Assembly (NCBI GenBank): GCA_016786615.1
Contig: JAEUVX010000010.1
Coordinates: forward strand, 62,001-126,000
Direction: 5' to 3'
Length of the DNA stretch: 64,000 nucleotides
From: Flavipsychrobacter sp.
GTDB lineage: Bacteria > Bacteroidota > Bacteroidia > Chitinophagales > Chitinophagaceae
The notes beneath the pieces are model-generated. The model had not been told where the DNA came from, did not search any database, and saw only the letters and a list, made by a program, of their open reading frames with translations. Of this stretch, positions 58,135 through 64,000 are shown piece by piece. The position numbers and the translations under genes are program-made. Each line of letters begins with the position of its first letter. Within the stretch, counting starts at the first letter, position 1.

Positions 58135-59649
58135 TTACCCCTTCACCCTCCCCAACAAATACTCCATGCCTACCAACTCTGCGCATGTAGCAATCGATGT
58201 GATGCTTACGCCGAGTACGCCGTGCAGATTTACGTTCTGTCCAGTTAGTAGCAGGTTGGGTATTTTGGTGCGGGTGGCTATGTTTGTTTCCGCAGGTTTA
58301 TTGATGTCTTTGAGGATGCCATATAGTGAGCCTTTGGGTGTAGCTGTATAGTCTCGGTAGGTGAGGGGGGTAGCAGTACTTTGTGCAACTATGTTCCCTT
58401 TCAGTTGGGGTATGCGCTGGTATAGTTTATCCAGCAACAGCTCTGCACGTATCTCTTTAAATGCTGCGTAGGCATCGCCCCTGTCTTGCTCGTGTCCTGT
58501 ACGGTTTATGATGTGTTCAAAAGGTGCTACCTCGCTGTAGTGCATATAGCTGAGTATAGATATGCTTTCGGCATAGCCGGGGTGCTGTGCATCTTCAGTA
58601 AAGAAAGCTGCATAGTTAGCAGGCCATTGCCCTGGATGGTAGTTTACAGCATCCCAAGCGTTGTTGTTTGCATGCCAGTAGATGTTGTAGTTGCGCATTG
58701 GTACCGTACCGGGTTTCAATACCACATTCAGCATAAAGGTAGAGGTGGTTTGTTCCAGTCCTTTTACACGCTTGCGGTATGCGGTACGGAATAGCGGGCT
58801 GTCAACCATATCAAGCAAAACTTCAGGTGCTACATTGGCTATAAATTGCTTGCCATAGTATCGTTGCCCGTCTGCGGCCTCTGCATAGGTGATGCTGCCG
58901 TTTTCTTCTGCAAGTTTTGTAACAGTTGTATTGCGATACACTTCTCCGCCATGTGCCTGTAGTTCCTGCCACAGATACTTAGATAACTGGCTGCAACCCG
59001 GCATCACTTTGTGGCTGCTGTGTATATAGCTCTCTGTAACCAATGCGTGTAGATAGAATGGTGTACGCTCTGCCACACCAGCATACAACAGGTTGTTACC
59101 TGCCAGTACGTTTTGCAGTTTTGTATTACTTGTTATGTCACGAAGCGTTTGTGTTACACCCCAATTACTTACAGCAGCTTTTTCATCTGCACTGCCATGC
59201 CTTAAACGATATAACGGAAAATGGTCGCCTATTTTGGTAACGGTCTTTACGTATTTCTCCAATGTCTCACGCTCGTCGGGGAAGTAGGGTAGCAATTGCT
59301 CTACAAAATTATCCAACCCCTGTGCATGTGGGTACATCACCTCCTCATCGCCAAAAGCTATCTTATCAAATGCGTTGTTATCATAAGCCTTCAGCGATAA
59401 CTTATCCATCACACCTGCATATTGCAGTATGGTGTGCAGTGTGTGCCCTTCGCCAAGCCCGCCTATATAGTGTACGCAGCTGTCAAATACTTTTTTGTGC
59501 AGCGAAAATGTTTGCAGGCAGCCACCTATCTGTTTATCACGCTCCAGTACACATACTTTCATGCCTTCTTTGGCAAGTATTACTGCACTGAGCATTCCGC
59601 CCAATCCTCCACCCGCTATTACTACATCGTATGTGTTTGGTGCAGACAA
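58135..59649 (-). CDS. CrtI/RetSat-like FAD-dependent oxidoreductase
   Basis: 504 residues from a TTG start just after the glmM stop (4-bp gap); no in-frame ATG precedes the FAD motif. The N-terminal FAD-binding site is YDVVIAGGGLGGMLSAVILAK with KVCVLERD, then QIGGCLQTFS. The region around GYAESISILSYMHYSEVAPFE is typical for the family. At the C-terminus LLTGQNVNLHGVLGVSITSIATCAELVG is the second FAD contact. The architecture is that of phytoene desaturase/all-trans-retinol saturase-like enzymes. A carotenoid role is possible but no other carotenoid gene is near, so the substrate is open. It is cotranscribed with glmM. Confidence 0.85.
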   Translation of the reverse strand: MSAPNTYDVVIAGGGLGGMLSAVILAKEGMKVCVLERDKQIGGCLQTFSLHKKVFDSCVHYIGGLGEGHTLHTILQYAGVMDKLSLKAYDNNAFDKIAFGDEEVMYPHAQGLDNFVEQLLPYFPDERETLEKYVKTVTKIGDHFPLYRLRHGSADEKAAVSNWGVTQTLRDITSNTKLQNVLAGNNLLYAGVAERTPFYLHALVTESYIHSSHKVMPGCSQLSKYLWQELQAHGGEVYRNTTVTKLAEENGSITYAEAADGQRYYGKQFIANVAPEVLLDMVDSPLFRTAYRKRVKGLEQTTSTFMLNVVLKPGTVPMRNYNIYWHANNNAWDAVNYHPGQWPANYAAFFTEDAQHPGYAESISILSYMHYSEVAPFEHIINRTGHEQDRGDAYAAFKEIRAELLLDKLYQRIPQLKGNIVAQSTATPLTYRDYTATPKGSLYGILKDINKPAETNIATRTKIPNLLLTGQNVNLHGVLGVSITSIATCAELVGMEYLLGRVKG

Positions 59650-59653
59650 TACA

Positions 59654-61045
59654 TTAAGCTTGGCTGAACATCATTTCCTTTATATCGGCCATGATGCGTT
59701 TGGCTACATTGTTGGCAGTTGTTTCGTTCGTGCTTTCAGCGTATATGCGTATGATGGGTTCTGTGTTGGATGTACGCAGGTGTACCCAGTCACTGTCAAA
59801 ATCTATACGCAGGCCATCTTCGGTATTAATTGGCTGCTTTTTGTATTTCTTTTTTATCTGTTCGAATATGTGTTTTACATCCACAGTTTCGTTCAGTTCT
59901 ATTTTGTTTTTGGATATGAAATAGTCCGGGTAGGTACCACGTAATGTTTTAATGCTCTTACCGAATTTTGCAAGATGTGTCAGGAACAGTGCGATACCTA
60001 TCAGTGCGTCACGTCCGTAGTGCAGTTCGGGTACTATTACACCACCATTACCTTCGCCACCTATTACGGCATTCACTTCTTTCATTTTCTTTACCACATT
60101 CACCTCTCCTACAGCACTTGGGTAGTATTCACCACCATGTTTTTCAGTAACATCTCTCAATGCCCTTGTAGATGACAGGTTCGATACCGTATTCCCTTTC
60201 TTATGGCTCAATACATAGTCGGCTATAGCTACCAGTGTATATTCTTCGCCAAACAAGCTGCCGTCGTCACATACAAAGCACAGGCGGTCAACATCTGGGT
60301 CAACAGCTATGCCGAGGCTTGCATTTTTCTTAGCAACCGTACTGCAAAGTTCCCTCAGGTTCTCAGGCAGTGGTTCGGGGTTATGTGCAAAGCGTCCTGT
60401 TACTTCTTCATTTATTACGGTAATGTTTTCTACACCCAATGCACGCAGCAGTTGTGGTACAGATAATGCACCTGTAGAGTTTACAGGGTCTACCACCACA
60501 CTGAATTTCTTTGCTTTTATAGCAGCAACATCTACTAACGGATGCGCCAATATTACGTCTATGTGTTTTTGTATATAGCTATCGTCAAGCCTCAGGCTAC
60601 CCAGATGGTTTACATCTGCATAATCAGGTTCTGTGTCATTTACATAATCCAGTATCCATTGCCCGTCTGCTGCACTCAGAAATTCGCCCTCGTTGTTCAG
60701 TAGTTTCAGTGCATTCCATTCTTTAGGGTTGTGGCTTGCTGTCAGTATGATGCCGCCTGCTGCATTTTCCATTTTCACAGCCATTTCTACCGTTGGGGTA
60801 GTACTCAGTCCCAAATCTACCACATCAATACCACAGCCTTGCAGAGTAGCAGTTACCAGGTTGCGCACCATTTCTCCCGATATACGTCCGTCACGTCCTA
60901 CAAGTACTTTTTTGCCTTTTCCCTGCGCAGTTATCCATGCCGCGTATGCAGTGCTGTACTTTACTACGTCCAATGGCGAAAGCCCTTTACCCGGTTTCCC
61001 GCCTATTGTACCCCTGATGCCCGATATCGATTTAATGAGTGCCAT
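59654..61045 (-). CDS. glmM: Phosphoglucosamine mutase
   Basis: 463 residues. GlmM converts glucosamine 6-phosphate to glucosamine 1-phosphate for peptidoglycan precursors. The start is MALIKSISGIRGTIGGKPG. The active serine loop is GIILTASHNPKEWNALKLL near 100. Metal-binding DPDVDRLCFV is near 245, sugar-binding GEGNGG follows near 330, and the phosphate site RTSNTEPIIRIYAES lies near the C-terminus. All four conserved regions of the alpha-D-phosphohexomutase family are present; a phosphomannomutase or phosphoglucomutase activity is the alternative. A -7 box is 27 bp upstream. Confidence 0.88.
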   Translation of the reverse strand: MALIKSISGIRGTIGGKPGKGLSPLDVVKYSTAYAAWITAQGKGKKVLVGRDGRISGEMVRNLVTATLQGCGIDVVDLGLSTTPTVEMAVKMENAAGGIILTASHNPKEWNALKLLNNEGEFLSAADGQWILDYVNDTEPDYADVNHLGSLRLDDSYIQKHIDVILAHPLVDVAAIKAKKFSVVVDPVNSTGALSVPQLLRALGVENITVINEEVTGRFAHNPEPLPENLRELCSTVAKKNASLGIAVDPDVDRLCFVCDDGSLFGEEYTLVAIADYVLSHKKGNTVSNLSSTRALRDVTEKHGGEYYPSAVGEVNVVKKMKEVNAVIGGEGNGGVIVPELHYGRDALIGIALFLTHLAKFGKSIKTLRGTYPDYFISKNKIELNETVDVKHIFEQIKKKYKKQPINTEDGLRIDFDSDWVHLRTSNTEPIIRIYAESTNETTANNVAKRIMADIKEMMFSQA

Positions 61046-61072
61046 GCTGTATGCTTACTGTGTTTTATTCTG

Positions 61073-61080
61073 CGAAGATA
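61073..61080 (-). promoter_or_regulatory. -7 box TATCTTCG of glmM
   Basis: Minus strand TATCTTCG, TAnnTTYG type, 27 bp before the glmM ATG. Confidence 0.6.
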
Positions 61081-61094
61081 AGTGTTTAGTTATC

Positions 61095-61134
61095 GCCTGA
61101 AAATGATAAGGTTAACTTATTTATCATTTAAGGC
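61095..61134. promoter_or_regulatory. Palindrome between divergent glmM and the M16 peptidase gene
   Basis: AAATGATAA (61101-61109) is complemented by TTATCATTT (61121-61129), and GCCT (61095-61098) by AGGC (61131-61134). The loop contains GTTAAC. It lacks a T tract and lies in a divergent promoter region, so an operator site is possible. Confidence 0.35.
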
Positions 61135-61227
61135 ACATAAGGTATAACATTTTTTTAGCAATTAATTCTTCTGTACACTGAAATATGACACAGTATTTTA
61201 TTTCTTTTGTTTCCTCAATCTCTTATT

Positions 61228-64000
61228 ATGCAACCTATATTAAGCAATTTCAAAAGCAGGGTGGTGGCAATAGCCATTATTACTGCAGGTGCATTCAACA
61301 CCCATGCACAAGACCTGAACGCGAAACTACCTGTGGACACTAAGGTGACGAAGGGTAAGTTTGCCAACGGGCTAACCTATTACATACGTCCCAACTCGAA
61401 ACCGGAGAAGAAAGTAGAACTGCGCCTTGTAGTAAATGCAGGCTCGGTACTGGAAGATGACGACCAGCAGGGGTTGGCGCACTTTATGGAACACATGAAC
61501 TTCAACGGCAGTAAAAACTTCCCGAAGAATGAATTGGTAAGCTACCTGCAGTCTATAGGTGTAGAGTTTGGTGCCGATCTGAACGCATATACAAGCTTCG
61601 ATGAAACAGTATATATCCTACCTGTGCCTACAGACAAACCAGGCAATCTTGATAAAGGTTTCCAGATAATAGAAGATTGGGCGCACAATGCATTGCTTAC
61701 GGATAAAGACATTGATGATGAACGTGGTGTAGTACTGGAAGAAAGCCGTATGGGTAAAGGTGCAGATATGCGTATGCTGGACAAATACCTGCCTACATTG
61801 ATGACAGGTTCTAAATACGCAAGCCGCCTGCCTATCGGTAAAGACGATATCCTGAAGAACTTTAAGTACGATGTGGTTCGCCGTTTCTATCGCGAATGGT
61901 ACAGGCCAAGCCTGATGGCAGTAGCTATTGTAGGCGATATAGATGAAGCAACTGCAATGAAATACCTGAAAAAGCATTTTGAAGGTATGAAGAACCCTGC
62001 TAAAGAACGTAGCCGCGATGCATTTCCTGTACCGGCACGCACTTCATCCGAAGCTATGGTGCTGACAGATAAAGAAGCTACCAACTTTCAGTTGCAAATC
62101 ATCTTCCCGTCTGTAACAAAAGGTGATGAAAGTACACTTGGCGGTTATCGTGATAATATTAAACAAGCATTGGTAACACAAATGTGGAATCAACGCCTGA
62201 GCGACCTTGCACGCAGCAGCAATCCTCCTTATCCGTATGCGGCAGTAGGTTTTGATGGTTGGGCTCGTGGTTACGAAAGCCTTTCGGCATTTGCATTGTT
62301 TGGTGCAGATGGCCCTGAGAAAGCAATGAATGCATTGACGGCAGAATTGACAAGGGCTAAGGAATATGGCTTTACAAACAGCGAACTGGAAATAGCCAAG
62401 AAGGGTATGGTGAGTTTTATAGAGAAAGCATACAACGAGCGTAATACTACAGAAAGCGGTTCGCTGGTAGATGAATATGTACGCAACTTCCTGGAGGCTG
62501 AACCAATACCGGGTATTGAAAAAGAATATGAATACTACAAGCAATTGATGCCGGGTATTACCGTAGAAGAACTGAATAAGGATGTAAAAGGCTGGATGAG
62601 TAATATGAATACTTTCTCGCTGATAACAGGCCCGCAGCAAGCTGCCGATAAACTACCTACCAATGCACAGCTACTGGCTATGACTAAGAAAGGTTTTGAG
62701 CAGAAGGTGACGGCTATGGAAGAAAAAACAGTAGCTGAAAACCTGCTGGATAAAAAACCAACACCGGGCAAAGTAGTATCTAAAAATGATGATAAAGACT
62801 TTGGTGCTACTACATATACACTGAGCAATGGTGTGAAAGTAACTATCAAATCTACCAGCTTTAAGAGCGATGAAATACTTGTAAAGGGTATTAAAAAAGG
62901 TGGTACGGGCAGCTATGGGCTTGGCGATAAATACAGTGCGCAATATGCTACACAAGTGGCAGGTGCTATGGGTTATGGCAACTTTACGCCTACCGACCTT
63001 GAAAAAGCCATTGCAGGTAAAACAATCAAAGCGAGTGGTGCTATCGGCGATATACAGAACTCTGTTACTGCAAGCAGTACTATCAAAGATTTTGAATCGA
63101 TGCTGCAACTGATGTACCTGAAACTGACACAACCACGCAAAGATGATGCACTGTTCAAAGCATTCATCGATAAGCAGAAGATGCAATTACAATTCATATC
63201 TGCCAATCCGCAGGCTGCTTTCTTCGATACGATGTACACAGTGTTATATAATAAAAACCCGTTAGCACCATCTGCTGTTCCTAAAGCTGCACACTACGAT
63301 GCTATCAATCTCAACAGGGCTTTGGAGATATATAATACAGAGCTGGGTAATGCAGATGGTATGGAGTTTTATATAACAGGTAATGTAGATGCTGCAACAG
63401 CCATTCCGCTTATAGAAACATATATTGGTGGTTTGCCGACGACGGGTAAAAAGCCTTCGTTCAAAGACAATGGTGTGCGCCCTGTAGCTGGTGTGCAGAA
63501 GTTTACCTACAAGAAAGGTACTGAAAAACAAAGCCTGATATTTGGTTTATATACCGGTGAAACCAAGTACTCCGAAGACCTGAACCTGAAAGCACAGGCA
63601 TTATCAGAGATACTGAATATTAAAGTGATAGAAGAACTGAGGGAGAAGCTGGGAGGTATATATGGTGGTGGTTATAATGCAGGTGTAAGCCAGTATCCGT
63701 ACGAACGCTATAATGTTAGTTTGTACCTGCCTTGCGGACCTGAAAATGTAGATAAGCTGATAGCTGCTGCAAACGAAGTGGTGGCAAGCATTAAGAAGAA
63801 CGGCCCTGATGCGAAAGACCTTGATAAAGTAAAAGCACAATGGCACGAACAACGCCGCGATAAGATGAAAGAAAATGGCTTCTGGAATGAGAAGATGGAG
63901 CAGGTAATGTTCTGGGGTAGAGACAGGAAGAATGTTTTTGACTACGATAGTTGGATAGATAAATTAACGACCAACGATATTAAAGATATAGCCAATCAGT
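61228..64000 (+). CDS. M16-family zinc metallopeptidase (pitrilysin-like), 5' part
   Basis: At least 924 residues; the frame runs off the right edge. The signal peptide is MQPILSNFKSRVVAIAIITA, then GAFNTHAQ. The first M16 domain carries the inverted zinc motif HFMEH (85-89, in GLAHFMEHMNF) and the downstream ERGVVLEE Glu, so this copy is catalytic. Later regions (about 185-420 and 500-760) correspond to the structural M16_C and the second, usually non-catalytic, half. The combination of signal peptide and about 930 residues fits the secreted Bacteroidota M16 proteases related to pitrilysin. Its role is probably degrading peptides in the periplasm. The C-terminus is missing. Confidence 0.92.
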   Translation, partial: MQPILSNFKSRVVAIAIITAGAFNTHAQDLNAKLPVDTKVTKGKFANGLTYYIRPNSKPEKKVELRLVVNAGSVLEDDDQQGLAHFMEHMNFNGSKNFPKNELVSYLQSIGVEFGADLNAYTSFDETVYILPVPTDKPGNLDKGFQIIEDWAHNALLTDKDIDDERGVVLEESRMGKGADMRMLDKYLPTLMTGSKYASRLPIGKDDILKNFKYDVVRRFYREWYRPSLMAVAIVGDIDEATAMKYLKKHFEGMKNPAKERSRDAFPVPARTSSEAMVLTDKEATNFQLQIIFPSVTKGDESTLGGYRDNIKQALVTQMWNQRLSDLARSSNPPYPYAAVGFDGWARGYESLSAFALFGADGPEKAMNALTAELTRAKEYGFTNSELEIAKKGMVSFIEKAYNERNTTESGSLVDEYVRNFLEAEPIPGIEKEYEYYKQLMPGITVEELNKDVKGWMSNMNTFSLITGPQQAADKLPTNAQLLAMTKKGFEQKVTAMEEKTVAENLLDKKPTPGKVVSKNDDKDFGATTYTLSNGVKVTIKSTSFKSDEILVKGIKKGGTGSYGLGDKYSAQYATQVAGAMGYGNFTPTDLEKAIAGKTIKASGAIGDIQNSVTASSTIKDFESMLQLMYLKLTQPRKDDALFKAFIDKQKMQLQFISANPQAAFFDTMYTVLYNKNPLAPSAVPKAAHYDAINLNRALEIYNTELGNADGMEFYITGNVDAATAIPLIETYIGGLPTTGKKPSFKDNGVRPVAGVQKFTYKKGTEKQSLIFGLYTGETKYSEDLNLKAQALSEILNIKVIEELREKLGGIYGGGYNAGVSQYPYERYNVSLYLPCGPENVDKLIAAANEVVASIKKNGPDAKDLDKVKAQWHEQRRDKMKENGFWNEKMEQVMFWGRDRKNVFDYDSWIDKLTTNDIKDIANQ

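Noticed and set aside
57281-58135. TTGTTT near both ends of the GIY-YIG element as a target-site duplication
   Set aside because: The two copies are not at matching distances from the arm ends (directly adjacent on the left, 3 bp away on the right), and TTGTTT is common in AT-rich intergenic sequence.
59654-61045. Plus-strand frames of up to 135 codons within glmM
   Set aside because: They are shadows of the glmM coding frame and contain no independent motifs or promoter boxes.

Overview
The window looks like a chromosomal segment of a member of the Bacteroidota, most likely a chitinophaga-like lineage. Evidence for this: a protein with a type IX secretion C-terminal sorting domain (45765-48017), a TamL-type lipoprotein/beta-barrel (33710-36121), many small CKK-type lipoproteins, weak or absent Shine-Dalgarno sequences, several GTG/TTG starts, and the Bacteroidota -7 promoter box TAnnTTTG (often TAnnTTCG here) upstream of many genes. 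The finer taxonomic placement is inference. No rRNA, tRNA, CRISPR array, prophage or classical insertion sequence was seen.

Layout. 1-2942: the 3' end of a chorismate-binding enzyme gene, an outer-membrane protein and three lipoproteins. 3379-7844: dnaE and two tandem thioredoxins. 7896-10893 (minus): a probable operon of a fatty-acid desaturase-like gene broken by a 5-bp tandem duplication, a zinc-ribbon methyltransferase and an AlkB-type hydroxylase. 11030-11917: small lipoproteins and a Pmp3-like protein. 12006-13981: ffh and rpsP. 14081-17960: an envelope-glycan cluster (methyltransferase, GT39-like transferase, acyltransferase). 18017-23602 (minus): a 36-residue membrane peptide, two MauE/thioredoxin fusions, rpsT, a lytic transglycosylase, tatA, rluD and a cysteine-rich lipoprotein. 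23751-28935: a DUF58 protein, DUF177-rpmF-plsX, an alpha/beta hydrolase overlapping an alkyltransferase gene, and a GH5 hydrolase. 29009-32662: RNase P RNA, valS and a secreted protein. 32720-43032: arginase, tamL, an rRNA methyltransferase, a DUF4476 protein, PAP2, a methyltransferase, TPR and lipoprotein genes. 43142-51688: phoH, purE, an SDR, the T9SS cargo, rplY-prs, osmC, a LutA-like protein and ribH. 51753-57230: a TPR protein, pdhA, recF, gltA and a deoxyhypusine synthase-like protein. 57286-58126: a compact inverted-repeat element carrying a GIY-YIG nuclease. 58135-64000: a CrtI-like oxidoreductase, glmM and the 5' part of an M16 peptidase.

Most of the window is housekeeping DNA. The strongest candidate for an undescribed system is the 841-bp unit at 57286-58126. 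A small GIY-YIG nuclease gene there lies between long inverted arms. The arms are built from short repeated words around an ATAGTA-like core and from CATTGCGAGGA...ACGAAGCAA repeats. Similar word-core-word hairpins, with different words, occur at 43046-43098 and perhaps 7441-7469. Other items to check are the desaturase frameshift, the deoxyhypusine synthase-like protein lacking the catalytic lysine, and the MauE/thioredoxin fusions near small Cys-rich lipoproteins.
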